Shown here: one piece after another, positions 46,733-57,291 of the stretch | Layout: each line of letters opens with the position of its first letter | How positions within the stretch are numbered: the first letter of the stretch is position 1 | NCBI GenBank assembly: GCA_016721875.1 | Contig: JADKHG010000005.1 | Coordinates: 1 to 64,000 of the forward strand | Length of the DNA stretch: 64,000 bases | Direction of reading: 5' to 3' | From: Sphingomonadales bacterium | GTDB lineage: Bacteria; Pseudomonadota; Alphaproteobacteria; Sphingomonadales; Sphingomonadaceae | Made by a program: the position numbers and the translations under genes | The notes under the pieces: generated by a model | Told to the model about the DNA's origin: nothing | What the model saw: only the letters and a program-made list of their open reading frames with translations | Databases searched by the model: none

Positions 46733-47734
46733 CTAGCGCAGGTTGAGGTAATTGACACTCCATTCGATCGGATCGTCGCGATTATTGTCTTGCCAGCTGA
46801 TCGCGTCATCGGCCCCGGTTGAACCGGTCGCACCGTCAAGATGCACGCCAATATCCAGCATATTGTGGGTGCCATTGTTGAATTTGAGGTCGAAGGCACG
46901 AATGAGATAGCGGTCTGACGCGGGCAATTGCGCAGTAACGCTGTTTCGGAGCCGCTCGGGCGATCCCTGCCCGGAAATACCGACCCCTCCCCGCGTGCGA
47001 GCCGGATCGGTCCGATTGCCAACGCGGCCTTCACCGATCAAATAGGTAGTCGGCACCCACACATATTGTACGGTCACAATGATATTGCGGTTGCCATCGT
47101 TGGTAAAAACCGTTCCGGAAATGCGCGATGCGGCGCTATTTGATGCTTGCGGCGAAGGATCGTTCAACCGGATCGCGATGCGGCCGACCTGTACCTCGCC
47201 TTTTTCGAAATTGTTGCCGCTGCCATCGATTCTTAACGAAAACCCGCCCAATACCAGCCGGTGATTGGCAGGACCGACCGGCACGGTCAGATTGATTTCC
47301 TGTCCGGACGAAATCGAGGTGGTCAGTTCCCCTCCTGTCGCGCCGGGAATGACCCACCAATTGCCAAATGCGGTGATTGGATCGTCGCTGAAGGAATCGG
47401 CTATGTTTAATGCTGCAGTCTGATCGGGCAATTTCCGAACATTGATCGAACGAATTGCATGATCGCCATTGTCATAGTGAATCCGGAAAGATGATAGCGC
47501 AGCGGCTGCTGTCAGGCCGGCATTGGCGGGTGTGCTATAGGCCAGCGACTGATTGCGAACCGATACCGAAGCCTTGATTGCCGGTTTGAGTGCCGCAACC
47601 AATCCCGGTGTGGTCCGGTCGATAACACGGGTTGGATTGACTGTAACCGGGTCGGCGCGGATCATCGTGGAACAAAGTGTGACCGAAGCCAAGCAAAGCA
47701 AGGATGCCGATTTAAAGTTCAATGATTTTGACAT
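46733..47734 (-). CDS. Secreted protein, paralogue of the neighbouring 47788 gene
   Basis: A 333-residue protein with signal peptide ending CSTMIRA. It shares with the upstream neighbour SSFR...NGDH, the WW.IPG block, a repeated VQYVWVPTTYLIGEG and the C-terminal ISWQDNNRDDPIEWSVNYL. The similarity was read by eye. No catalytic motif is recognised; it has a beta-rich look. ATG 47734 follows CAGGGGG. With its neighbour it forms a tandem pair on the minus strand. Confidence 0.72.
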   Translation of the reverse strand: MSKSLNFKSASLLCLASVTLCSTMIRADPVTVNPTRVIDRTTPGLVAALKPAIKASVSVRNQSLAYSTPANAGLTAAAALSSFRIHYDNGDHAIRSINVRKLPDQTAALNIADSFSDDPITAFGNWWVIPGATGGELTTSISSGQEINLTVPVGPANHRLVLGGFSLRIDGSGNNFEKGEVQVGRIAIRLNDPSPQASNSAASRISGTVFTNDGNRNIIVTVQYVWVPTTYLIGEGRVGNRTDPARTRGGVGISGQGSPERLRNSVTAQLPASDRYLIRAFDLKFNNGTHNMLDIGVHLDGATGSTGADDAISWQDNNRDDPIEWSVNYLNLR

Positions 47735-47787
47735 GAATTCCCCCTGATTTATGCGGGTAATGAAAAGTGAGCTTGAATTGGCTGGTG

Positions 47788-48711
47788 CTATTTCAACGCA
47801 GAATAATCGACTTTCCATTTAATATGCTCAGCTCGATCATTGTCCTGCCAAGAGACGATCTCACGTTCTGCTGCGCCTGTTCCCGGCGCCATATGGACAC
47901 CGAAATCGCGCAGATTTTGTGCCGATAAATTGCTGTCATTATAGCCCAGTTCAAAGCCACGCAGGATGTGGCGTGCGTTTTCCGGCACGACACCGCTGGC
48001 CTGAGATCCAACACGCGCCCCTGCGTCCATACCGCTGCCCGCCAGACTGTAATTACCCGCGAGATAGATATTGGGTACCCAAGCATATTGGATGACATAA
48101 TCGACCGCACGGGAATTGTTCGATGCAGTGGTCCAAAATCCGACCTGCGCCTTTCTGGTTTCCCCTATAAGCTTGACCGATATACTGCGCACTTCATCAT
48201 CCTGCGGAACGGTCAGGCGAAATCCGACCAACGCCAATGTGGAATTGGGCGGGCCTTCAGCGATATCGGCGGCAAGGCCGGTTCCGGAAACTTCGCCAGC
48301 AACAACCCCGGGAATGTTCCACCAGCTTGCGCTAAAGGCGAAGTTGTCGTCACCATTATTGTCCGCAATCGATCCACGTGCCCTTTCCCCTTCGCGCAAG
48401 ACCGCCACATGTTTGACATGATGGTCGCCGTTCGAAAAGCTCAGTCGAAAGGACGACAGGACCGAGGTTTGATTGAGCGGTACAGTGGGCGTTCGCAAAC
48501 TGTTGTCGGGATCCAAATCCGAACGCGTATCGCGAGCGCGCAGTGCGACGCGCGATTGCACCGGCTGCAAAACCGTCCTGATTGTATCGATACCCCTTTG
48601 ATCGGTCGGCAGGCGTGTGACATTTTGTGGAAGATCAGCCTGCGCGGGTCCTGCCAATGTGACAGACATGGCCATCGCAGAAATCCAATACCCCTTCGAA
48701 AATACTCTCAT
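47788..48711 (-). CDS. Secreted protein, paralogue of the neighbouring 46733 gene
   Basis: A 307-residue protein with signal peptide MSVTLAGPAQA. Shared features with the downstream paralogue are LSSFRLSFSNGDHHVKHVAV, SASWWNIPGVVAGEVSGTG, VIQYAWVPNIYLAGNYSL and the end REIVSWQDNDRAEHIKWKV. The two genes probably arose by duplication and have since diverged. ATG 48711 follows GGAGGGG. Function unknown. Confidence 0.72.
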   Translation of the reverse strand: MRVFSKGYWISAMAMSVTLAGPAQADLPQNVTRLPTDQRGIDTIRTVLQPVQSRVALRARDTRSDLDPDNSLRTPTVPLNQTSVLSSFRLSFSNGDHHVKHVAVLREGERARGSIADNNGDDNFAFSASWWNIPGVVAGEVSGTGLAADIAEGPPNSTLALVGFRLTVPQDDEVRSISVKLIGETRKAQVGFWTTASNNSRAVDYVIQYAWVPNIYLAGNYSLAGSGMDAGARVGSQASGVVPENARHILRGFELGYNDSNLSAQNLRDFGVHMAPGTGAAEREIVSWQDNDRAEHIKWKVDYSALK

Positions 48712-48878
48712 ATGCCCCTCCACATTTTTCCTGTGCGTTTTCACGCCGTTCCAAATCACATCATGGAATGTGACGATGATACCATGTTCCTGTTTTGCAA
48801 ATGAACTTTTTATGAACTCTTTATACAGCCAATTGTCAGGCCGAGGATGTCCACGACAAGCGCAATCCCTTGTCGTAG

Positions 48879-49559
48879 TTACTTCACCAACCCGAAAACG
48901 CCCATCAGCAGCGGGTCGTTGGTCTTGCCGGGATTGGCGCGGATGTCGGCTTCTTCCATGCCGATTGCGGCCCAGATCGCATCGTCTGCCTTGAGGGTAA
49001 TGTCTTGCGACAATGCGGCAATGTCGAAACCTGTGACGGACTGAACTGCCTTGCCGATCACCTGGTCGTCAAACAGCCGCAGTCCATCCGAAACCCCGGG
49101 CAGCATCGAATCGAGCAATGCCAATCCCATCTTTCCACGTAGGAATTGCGTCGCCGCTTGCGGGCCGCCGCGCACAATTTCATTCGCTGCTTCGATGCTC
49201 ACCGTTCGAATTGCATCCGCCACCAGCGGCGCGGCACGCTCGGCCCCCTTTTCCGCCGCGCGGTTCAGCTGGCGTTGCAGCCGGTCGCGGAACGACTGGC
49301 TTTGCAGCACTGCCGACAATATTCCCGAACTGCGCGCGCCGCCTAGCCGGTCAGGCAGAGGAATACGCGCTACGCTATGATCGTAAAATCCACCGGGTTG
49401 CAGCAACAGCGCAAAGGCATTTTGCGACGACAGCGATAGCAGCCGACGGATCACTTCGGTCAGACTGATACCTGGCATGCTCTGACATCCTGCCAACAGC
49501 ACAAATCCGCTGGCAGCACTTCCAGCAAGCAGTTGGCGACGGTCAATCCGGTTGATCAT
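48879..49559 (-). CDS. DUF4197-family lipoprotein
   Basis: A 226-residue protein with a Tat-like RRQLLAGSAASGFVLLAGC lipobox. The DUF4197 features are GFYDHSVARIPLPDRL, LNRAAEKGAERAAPLV and IRANPGKTNDPLLMGVFG. It is a periplasmic or membrane-tethered helical protein of unknown role. It is divergent from the patatin gene, 119 bases away. Confidence 0.82.
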   Translation of the reverse strand: MINRIDRRQLLAGSAASGFVLLAGCQSMPGISLTEVIRRLLSLSSQNAFALLLQPGGFYDHSVARIPLPDRLGGARSSGILSAVLQSQSFRDRLQRQLNRAAEKGAERAAPLVADAIRTVSIEAANEIVRGGPQAATQFLRGKMGLALLDSMLPGVSDGLRLFDDQVIGKAVQSVTGFDIAALSQDITLKADDAIWAAIGMEEADIRANPGKTNDPLLMGVFGLVK

Positions 49560-49678
49560 GGCAAAGCTCCTTTTTCCCCAATTAGCTGAAGCGTATCAGA
49601 CTTTTGATCGCCACGCCATGACCGGCCGATGAACGGCTTTTCCTTGCGCCGGCTTGGCTGCGGTGCCACATCTCAGGC

Positions 49679-52019
49679 ATGCGCGAGAAAGAATTACGGC
49701 TGGCCCTGATATGCTATGGAGGCGTGAGCCTTGCCGTTTATATGCACGGCATCACCCGCGAAATTTGGCATCTGGTCCGCGCCAGCCGGTCCTATCATGA
49801 AGGCACACCGACGCCGGGGGGTAGCGAGGATATCTATCGCGAACTGATTGCCGAGATAGAGACTTTGTCTGGGGTGCGGTTGCGAGTGCTAACCGACATA
49901 ATTTCTGGTGCGAGTGCAGGCGGGATCAACGGCATTTTCCTGTCGCAGGCGATTGTCACCGGCCAGTCGCTCGAACCACTGACAGACCTGTGGTTGCGCG
50001 ATGCCGATGTCGAAGTGCTGCTTGACCCCGATGCTCGCCCTTTGTCGCGTTTCTCCAAATTCTGGGCGGCACCGATTGCCTGGACGGTGTTGCGGCGGCG
50101 CGGCGGCGCTATCGAACAGACCGTGGCAGAAGAAGCGCAGGATGAGGTCGCCGCCAAGCTGTCGCGTTTCGTCCGCGCGCGATGGTTCCAGCCACCCTTT
50201 GGCGGGGAAGTATTTTCTCGGCTATTGCTCGATGCCTTTCAGGCGATGGCTGAGGGGCCAGCGGGGCAAAGCCTGCTCCCTGGCACACAACCGCTCGACC
50301 TCTTCGTGACCGTCACCGATTTCCACGGGCATAGCGAACATTTACGGCTCAACAGCCCGCCCGATGTGACCGAGACTGAGCACCGGATCACCATCGGTTT
50401 TTCGACACGCGGCAAAGCGGAGGGCGAGCTGGCTCATGCGGCGGAGTTGGTCTTTGCAGGCCGCGCCACAGCGAGTTTTCCCGGCGCATTTCCGCCTTTC
50501 ACCGTGCGCGAACTCGACGGCCTGCTCAAAAGCCGGAAGATCGAATGGGGCCGCCGCGACGGCTTTTTGCAACGCATATTGCCAAAGCAATTTGCCGCAG
50601 GCGTCGCCGACGATGCCTTTTTGATCGACGGTTCGGTGCTGGCCAACGCGCCCTTTGCGCAAGCCATCGGCGGCGCTGCGCGATCGCCCTGCAAGGCGCG
50701 AAGTGGACCGGCGCTTCGTCTATATCGACCCCAAACCAGGCCGACCAAGCTTTCGCATTGGCAAGAAAATGGGGGAGGAAGGCGTCAAACCGCCCGGCTT
50801 TTTCGCAACAATATTCGGCGCGACCTCTAACATTCCGCGCGAACAACCGATCCGCGACAGCCTGACCGCAATCGAAGGCCGGTCACAGCGCATCGCCCGC
50901 ATGCGAGAGATCACCGAACATCTGCGCCCTGAGGTCGAGGAAATGATCGAGGCGATGCTCGGGCGAACATGGTTCCTGTCCAAACCGACAGCAGAGCGTA
51001 TGCGCAAATGGCGGCACAAAATGCTGGAAAAGGCGGTTGCTTCGGCTGGCTACAGCTATCCCGCCTACGCCCATTTGCGATTGGCAGGTGTGCTGGACGA
51101 TCTGGTGGCAACCGCGCGGCGCAACTGGCCCGACTGCAGCGATGACCAATGTGCGACCTTGCGCAATGTCCTTTGGGCTGAGTTTTGCGCGCGCAAACTC
51201 GACCGGTTGACCGGCGGCAAGGGCAAGATTGTCGCCAGCCCTTCGATCCTGTTTTTCCGTAGGCATGATGTGCGCTTTCGCATCCGCCGGCTGCGCTTCC
51301 TCGCACGGCGATTGGCGGAGGATGTCGAACCATCCGGCGTAGTCGAACGCGCGGCGACCGACGCAATGCGCAATGCCATTTACGCGAGCCTTGCCCGCTA
51401 TTTCGAACTGGAAACGTCCGAATATCTCGGCGGCGAAGTCGGCGAGGCGGCAAAATCTGCGCTGACCAAGCCCGACGAATTTATTGATCTTTTGCAAACC
51501 CGCTTCGCCCTTGAGCAGGTCGATGCCGAAACCGACCAATTGTTGCTCGACGCGATGATGGCGCTGCCAGAGGAAGCACGGCGATCGCTGCTATTCGGCT
51601 ATCTGGGCTATATCCTCTATGATCTTGCGACCCTGCCGTTGTTGCAGGGCGAAGGGCTGGATGAATTTGATCCAATCAAGGTGGACCGAATTTCGCCTGA
51701 GGATGCGCGCAGCATCCGTGATGGCGGCGCGGCGGCGACATTGAAGGGAATCGAATTCAACAATTTCGGCGCCTTTTTCAGCCGCGCCTATCGCGAGAAT
51801 GACTATCTATGGGGTCGGTTGCACGGGCTCGATCGGCTGGTCGACATCGTCATCTCGTCGCTGCCTGCGTCCGCGACAATCGATGCCGCGAAAATCCTAG
51901 CATTGAAGAAGCGGGCCTTTACCGCAATCCTTGATCAGGAACAGCACCGGCTTGGTCGCGTTCAGCCTTTGATTGCGGAATTGCGGTTGGAAATTGAGCA
52001 GATTGGCGTGGCCGTCTAA
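49679..52019 (+). CDS. Patatin-like phospholipase with long C-terminal part, frameshifted
   Basis: About 780 residues. The N-terminal patatin domain shows the oxyanion ICYGGVSLAVYM, the nucleophile elbow ISGASAGGING and the Asp dyad FLIDGS. Frame breaks fall near 50675 (AIGGAA continuing into ALQGREVDRRFVYI); the length needs two lost bases. The second frame begins with FVYIDPKPGRP and has the long helical C-terminus typical of this large patatin group (RGRLHGLDRLVDIV-like). Probably a lipid acyl hydrolase; membrane role unknown. Confidence 0.85.
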
Positions 52020-53286
52020 ACAGCGCTCTCCAATTTAATCTCGCCCGCATCCGCCAGCATTTTCAGCATCACCGCTGCCCCGCATTGCTGCGACTTTGCA
52101 GTGTGGCTGAATTTGCCGTCAGCAACGAATTTGCCGCGATCATAATGGTTGGAAAAGCTCCAGAGATAGGGCGTCGGCACACCCAACCCGCGATAGCCAA
52201 GGCCGTTATACGCCTCGAGCCGATAAAGCGTGCGTTCAAGGCTCCAGTCCTTCTGCCCGGTATAGCCCAGCAGCCGAAGCGCATCCTTTGCGCTTGATTC
52301 CCAATCCGAAGGCGGCAGCCAGACTGACGGGCGGCCAGCGGGCACTTGTCGAGTACGTGCGGTCAACGGGTGATCGCCATTGTGCAGATGCGCGCGGAAG
52401 TTGAAGCTCGCCTCCAGACCATGAGTGACCGCGATGAAATGCCAGGGGACGCCGGTCGCAACCGCCACCCGTTCGTACCGGGCTCGCGCTTTGCGGATCA
52501 TCGTCAGATGCCAGTCGGCGCTTTGCTGATAGGCAGGCCGCACCTGCAGTTTGCGAAACAGGCGGCGATATTCGCCCTTCAAATTGGCAAATTCCCGCGA
52601 CCGGCTGAGCGGGGCGTCGGGTTCGTCCTCAATCTTGGGTAGCTCAACCTTGGGAGCTTCAACCACAGGGGGCTCAACGGGAGCGGGCAATGTCTCTACC
52701 ACCGGTGGAACTTCCGGCACAGGAAGCTGTTCAACCGGTGGCGCGGCAACCTCCGCCTGTGTGGGCAGTTCCAGCGTCGGACCAACGCTAGCATTGCCAT
52801 AGGCTTGTGGGTTCATGAACATAGGCAATCCCAAAATCGAAGGCTCCATGTTCACACCCATGGGCTTCATCGACAGCATCTCGGGGATTTCATGTTGACC
52901 CTGATGCAATTCGGCAAGCAACGCACCTGCCTTATCGGCAAAGCCCGGGTCGGTTTCTTCGCTGCGATCGATCAGCGCTACCAAACGCGGCAGCGCCAGC
53001 CGATAAGCGGATTCGGCGAGATCAGCGATGCTTTGCCCTTTGCCTAGCGCTAGCGAGGATTGCGGCAACCCCTTGCGGTCGGCTTCAACCTCCAGCCGGA
53101 TCACCGCATCGGCAAGCCGCATATAATTGAGCGGCTTGCGCGGAATGATGTCGAGAATCTGACGCGGGACATCGATACCAATATCCGGCCATCCTGCGCA
53201 AAGGCACGCTGGCCGACAAACAGACCAAAGGCGGATGCGCCCGCCAGCCGCAACCAGTTCCGTTTCTGAAAATCGACGTCGGCCAC
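52016..53286 (-). CDS. Secreted lysozyme-fold protein with Pro-rich linker, one frameshift
   Basis: About 423 residues. The N-terminus has a Tat-like signal (KRNWLRLAGASAFGLFVGQ). The frame changes near 53195, from AFAQDG into PDIGIDVPRQILDIIPRKPL. A Pro/Val/Glu linker follows (about residues 165-235). The C-terminal lysozyme-like domain reads VPWHFIAVTHGLEASFNFRAHLHNGDHPL. The Glu in THGLEASF is a candidate catalytic acid. It converges on the patatin gene with a four-base overlap. Confidence 0.72.
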
Positions 53287-53367
53287 CGACTCCCTCCTTA
53301 CGCATCAAAAGCTACGCTATTGCGACAGGGCTAACAAGCAGATTGGCAACGTTTTTACCCAAGCGGT

Positions 53368-54870
53368 TCAGCTATAAGCAAACTCGGCACCATCCAGATC
53401 GATCTTGGGAACTTCATCCTTTTCGCGCCAATAATCCTGATTATGCTGCCATTCGACTTTATCGCCGCGCCGGGGCATCTTATCGAGATCGCGCATCAAA
53501 TAGTTGGGATTGAAATTCTCGCCCTCAATCCATGGCAGGCGCGGCATATTATGGTCTTCGGGGCGGAAGCGCACCTCGACCCGTTTCGCACCTTTAGCGT
53601 CCATATGGTTTAGCAGGCGGCAGACAAAGTCGCCGAGCATATCAACCCGCAAGGTCCAGCTTGCGCGAAAATATCCAAACACCCAAAGCATGTTGGGAAC
53701 GCCGGTGAACATCATCCCGCGATAGGTTGTAGTGTCAGGCCAGTCGATTGGCTTACCATCAACGGCAAAGGGAATGTCGCCCAGCACTGACAGATTGAAG
53801 CCCGTCGTTGCAACGATGATGTCGGCCTCCAGCTCTTCGCCCGAGGCAGTGCGCACGCCCTTTTCAGTGAAGCGGTCGATGGTGTCGGTAACCGCGCTGA
53901 CCTTTCCGGCAGCAATTGCTTGGAAGATGTCACCGTCGGGAACAAAGGCCAGACGCTGCTGCCATGGCCGATATTTCGGCGCGAAATGCGGCTCGAATTC
54001 GAAATCATCGCCTGCATAAGCCCGGATTAGCGCGCGCAGTTCTTCGACCACAACATCGGGTTCGGTCAGGCAACGCTGGGTGATCACATCCTGATCAAAC
54101 ATGATCTGCGCGCGCACAACGCGGTGGATCGTCGGTTCATCAATACCGATCTGCCGCAGGCGGTCGGCCAGCTCATTGGCGTTGGGGCTGCAAAAGAAAT
54201 AGGTGGGTGAGCGTTGCAGCATCGTCACATGTGCGGCCTTTTCGGCAAATGCCGGGATGACGGTTGCGGCGGTCGCACCCGAGCCGATCACCAGCACCCG
54301 CTTGCCGGTCACGTCGGTCGCTGGATCCCATTTCATCGCGTGGACAAAAAGGCCTTTATAGTCCTCGACTCCTTTCCATTCGGGCAGATACGGCCGGTTG
54401 TGGTCGTAATAGCCTTGGCACATCCATAGGAAATTGCAGGTGAAGCTCTTGTGCGAACCATTTGCGATGGCTTCGACTGTCCAGAGATTGTCCGCGCTCG
54501 ACCAACTGCACCTCGTGATTGTGTGGCCGTAGCGGATATGATCGCCGATGCCGTTCTCGTCGATCACCTCGCCCATATATTTCAATATCTCTTCGGCGCT
54601 GGCGATTGGCGCACCGATCCACGGTTTGAAGCGATAGCCGAAAGTGTAAAGGTCCGAGTCGGAACGCACGCCGGGATATTTATGGGTTTCCCACGTGCCG
54701 CCAAATGTGTCCTTGGCTTCCAAAATGGCATAGCTTTTCTGCGGGCATTGTTCCTGCAAATGGTAAGCTGAGCCTATCCCCGAAATACCCGCACCGACGA
54801 TCAGCACGTCAAAATGTTCGACGCTCCCCTGCCCTGCCGCTACCCGTTGCAAACTGTCAACATCCGCCAT
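53368..54870 (-). CDS. Flavin-containing monooxygenase (Baeyer-Villiger type)
   Basis: A 500-residue FAD/NADPH enzyme. FAD motif VLIVGAGISGIGSA, substrate loop GGTWETHKYPGVRSDSD, and NADPH motif LVIGSGATAATV; the BVMO-like loop is YKGLFVHAMKWD. It likely inserts one oxygen into a ketone or other carbonyl; the substrate is unknown. ATG 54870 follows GAGGAG with normal spacing. It stands alone with no neighbouring partner. Confidence 0.88.
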   Translation of the reverse strand: MADVDSLQRVAAGQGSVEHFDVLIVGAGISGIGSAYHLQEQCPQKSYAILEAKDTFGGTWETHKYPGVRSDSDLYTFGYRFKPWIGAPIASAEEILKYMGEVIDENGIGDHIRYGHTITRCSWSSADNLWTVEAIANGSHKSFTCNFLWMCQGYYDHNRPYLPEWKGVEDYKGLFVHAMKWDPATDVTGKRVLVIGSGATAATVIPAFAEKAAHVTMLQRSPTYFFCSPNANELADRLRQIGIDEPTIHRVVRAQIMFDQDVITQRCLTEPDVVVEELRALIRAYAGDDFEFEPHFAPKYRPWQQRLAFVPDGDIFQAIAAGKVSAVTDTIDRFTEKGVRTASGEELEADIIVATTGFNLSVLGDIPFAVDGKPIDWPDTTTYRGMMFTGVPNMLWVFGYFRASWTLRVDMLGDFVCRLLNHMDAKGAKRVEVRFRPEDHNMPRLPWIEGENFNPNYLMRDLDKMPRRGDKVEWQHNQDYWREKDEVPKIDLDGAEFAYS

Positions 54871-55035
54871 TGTCATTCTCCTCAAACGCAAGGGTGACAT
54901 CGGACGCGCGAATTGCAAGCAGCACATTGATTCGAGTCAAATTCGGCGATTAGAATCCAAGTGGGATTCCGGATAAAAAAAGGGGAAGACGTTTCCGCCT
55001 CCCCCCGTTTTTGACCAGTAGGGTATTGAAAGTTT

Positions 55036-55506
55036 TCAGAGCATATATTTCATTTTGACCGATTGGCTTGCTGTGCCTGCGCTGACAACAAAAGCCGCAG
55101 ATTTGAACTTGGGCGGACCGGTGACCACGGCAGGATTGCGTGAAAAACCAAAGCCTTCGCGCGGGATCATTATCGCCATATCCAGTTTGTCATTGCCATT
55201 TTCGTCATGCATCAACGACGCAGCATAGGTACCCGGAGCGACGCCATCAAAACGAATTGTGCTCGAATTGCGCGCGGCCACGCGGGCACGATGGCTGTTG
55301 GGATCTTTGCTGCAATTGGGGAAAAATTTGGGGTTTGCGGTGACGCAAACCAAAACATTTCCCTTCATGTTGCGCAAACCGGAAACGCTGACACTCAAGG
55401 TCGCAACGTCTGCTGCCGCAACACTGGTGCTACCGAGTGTTGCCAAAGCGGCCAAGCCCAATATCGGTGCCGCAAATTTTGTCCCAAAAGCGAAAATAGA
55501 GCCCAT
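55036..55506 (-). CDS. DUF2141 secreted protein
   Basis: A 156-residue exported protein with signal peptide ALATLGSTSVAAA and the DUF2141 core: LSVSVSGLRNMKGNVLVCV, RFDGVAPGTYAASLMHDENG, AMIPREGFGFSRNPA. It begins inside the end of the desaturase gene and is translated on the same strand with an overlap of about 77 bases. Function unknown; often near carotenoid genes. Confidence 0.85.
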   Translation of the reverse strand: MGSIFAFGTKFAAPILGLAALATLGSTSVAAADVATLSVSVSGLRNMKGNVLVCVTANPKFFPNCSKDPNSHRARVAARNSSTIRFDGVAPGTYAASLMHDENGNDKLDMAIMIPREGFGFSRNPAVVTGPPKFKSAAFVVSAGTASQSVKMKYML

Positions 55507-56152
55507 AATTTCCTCGATATGCATCGTGATGTTTCTGGTGATGGGTTGCTGTTATCAACCAATTTCCTAATTTCCCATTAACCATAAAACGAGGAAACAG
55601 TTCCCAGCCCATATGGTTGGTCACACCCATCACCGTCATGATGAAGAGAACGACCCCAAGGGCAGCGTAGTGGATCGGTATCACAAACACCAGCACGGGA
55701 ATCACAAAGGCTCCGGTCAGTGCTTCCCACGGATGGAAACTCATCGCCGCCCACGCGGTCGGCGGTCGGCTTTCGTGATGGACTGCGTGCGCCAGTTTGA
55801 ACCAGACGGGTATGCGCATCAACCGGTGGGTCCAATAAAACCATGTGTCATGCGCCGCGAGATAGAGCAGCACCGATAGCGGCAGATACCAGAGCGGATA
55901 ATCGGATATGTCGCGGTAAATCCGGGTCCAGCCCAGACTGTCCCAGCCCCATGCAACCAAACCGGCAGGAATTCCGTAGATCGCTGCCGATACTAACGAC
56001 CAGTAAATCTCGCGCCGCATTTGCGGGCGCAAACGGTCGTACAGACCAGGACGAACACGTCCGGTCAGCCAACCGAAAAACCCGCTGGTGATCAGGTAAC
56101 GCACGCCGACAATCAGTGTCATCACCATCGCGGAAAGAAAGGCGGCAAGCAT
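55430..56152 (-). CDS. Sterol desaturase / fatty acid hydroxylase superfamily protein
   Basis: A 240-residue membrane di-iron enzyme. Histidine boxes are HDTWFYWTHR, HAVHHES and TATHHQKHHDAY. Four to five spans surround them. It could hydroxylate a carotenoid, given the crt cluster 3 kb away, but a lipid substrate is equally possible. It overlaps the DUF2141 gene, suggesting co-translation. Confidence 0.85.
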   Translation of the reverse strand: MLAAFLSAMVMTLIVGVRYLITSGFFGWLTGRVRPGLYDRLRPQMRREIYWSLVSAAIYGIPAGLVAWGWDSLGWTRIYRDISDYPLWYLPLSVLLYLAAHDTWFYWTHRLMRIPVWFKLAHAVHHESRPPTAWAAMSFHPWEALTGAFVIPVLVFVIPIHYAALGVVLFIMTVMGVTNHMGWELFPRFMVNGKLGNWLITATHHQKHHDAYRGNYGLYFRFWDKICGTDIGLGRFGNTR

Positions 56153-56240
56153 GCAGCGCGCTTAGCTGTTGTAACGGCATTGCACAATGTCCGACCGACC
56201 GAGCGACGGGCAACTCCGTCGGTTGGCTTATCGGATCACG

Positions 56241-56651
56241 TCACCAGGCGCATTCGTCGGCCTGATACTCCCCGCCTTGCATGTGCGGATTGCCCGGCGT
56301 CCAAGGGTCTTTGCAAGCGACAACATGAAAAGCGCTACGTTCATTCACCTGCATGTCGAGTATGGTGTGATCACGGGCATTAGCGGGCACCGGGAACAAT
56401 TCCTGCTGCCCTCCCTTGTCGCAAGCATTGCTACCCTTGCTACCCTCGACACAAGTGGCCAGCCGCAGTGGAAAACCGCAACGGTTGTTGATTCGAACGC
56501 TGAAGCCCCTTACTCCGATGATCTCTATGCAGTGATAGGCATCATTGGGATCGACGTCCTGCGCCGATGCCGCCGGAATTGACGGGACCGATATCAGCAT
56601 TACCGCAACCAGCGCGGCCCCTACTTTGCCTCGACTAATAGGGCCGGACAT
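56241..56651 (-). CDS. Small secreted Cys-rich protein
   Basis: A 136-residue protein, chosen start MSGPISRGKVG, with signal peptide ending PAASA. Cysteines in YHCIEII, NRCGFPL, ATCVEGS, NACDKGG, VACKDPW and DECAW would form three disulphides. It overlaps the end of the upstream gene by 17 bases, so both are co-translated. No family is recognised. Confidence 0.65.
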   Translation of the reverse strand: MSGPISRGKVGAALVAVMLISVPSIPAASAQDVDPNDAYHCIEIIGVRGFSVRINNRCGFPLRLATCVEGSKGSNACDKGGQQELFPVPANARDHTILDMQVNERSAFHVVACKDPWTPGNPHMQGGEYQADECAW

Positions 56652-57000
56652 AGCGCGTCGGCACGCAAATTGACGGATTGCTGGCAAGCGCTTTGCAGTT
56701 TTCAAACGCCTGATCCCGCGCCGCTTGATAGCTTTCCCTGACCTGTGCATAATCGGCTTCGTGCGTGCAAAGCCGGTCAAGCGTTTTCATGGCTTCGTCG
56801 AGCACATACATCAAATTGGTCATGTGAACGATGCTCGAAGCGCTTTGTGGCGGCTTGGCGTTTTCGGCAATTTCGGCAAGCCGCGCATCCTGATCCATGC
56901 ACTGGTTGGCGCCTGCAACCGCCGAAAAGATTGGGATTGGCAGCGTTGCCGGTGTCAGACCAGCTACCAGCGTCGCTGCAATCATTGTTTTGATTTTCAC
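56635..57000 (-). CDS. Small secreted protein, unknown
   Basis: A 121-residue protein with signal peptide MKIKTMIAATLVAGLTPATL. The mature part is helical with Cys in NQCMDQD, RLCTHEA, ENCKAL and SICVPT. It comes directly before the 56241 gene. Function unknown. It is transcribed away from the adhesin gene, 291 bases upstream of that start. Confidence 0.65.
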   Translation of the reverse strand: MKIKTMIAATLVAGLTPATLPIPIFSAVAGANQCMDQDARLAEIAENAKPPQSASSIVHMTNLMYVLDEAMKTLDRLCTHEADYAQVRESYQAARDQAFENCKALASNPSICVPTRYVRPY

Positions 57001-57291
57001 ACCGGTTCTCCTTGACCCTGTTTCGAAGGAGCCATCATTGAACCAGTTGAACCGATTTTGGCGTGACGCATGTCACACCGAAAATAATTCGCGTCGGATT
57101 TATACAATCATTGTCAATTCCGGTAACTTACTGTTAACTCTGCAAGTCGGCGATTCGAAATCCGGGTTGCCAACCGTTCGGATCAACCGGACAAAACAGG
57201 GGTCGCATCACTGGCGCAGCGTCTGCGCGGGGGTGCTCTGTAAGTATCTCCTAAGTTGGCGTTGCGATATTACGCACTAGGGAGACTTTAA
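57001..57291. other. Divergent upstream region of the YadA gene
   Basis: No gene is seen. AATCATTGTCAATTCCGGTAACTTACTGTTAACTC is an AT-rich candidate promoter stretch. A GGGAGAC stands seven bases before the ATG at 57292. Confidence 0.4.
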
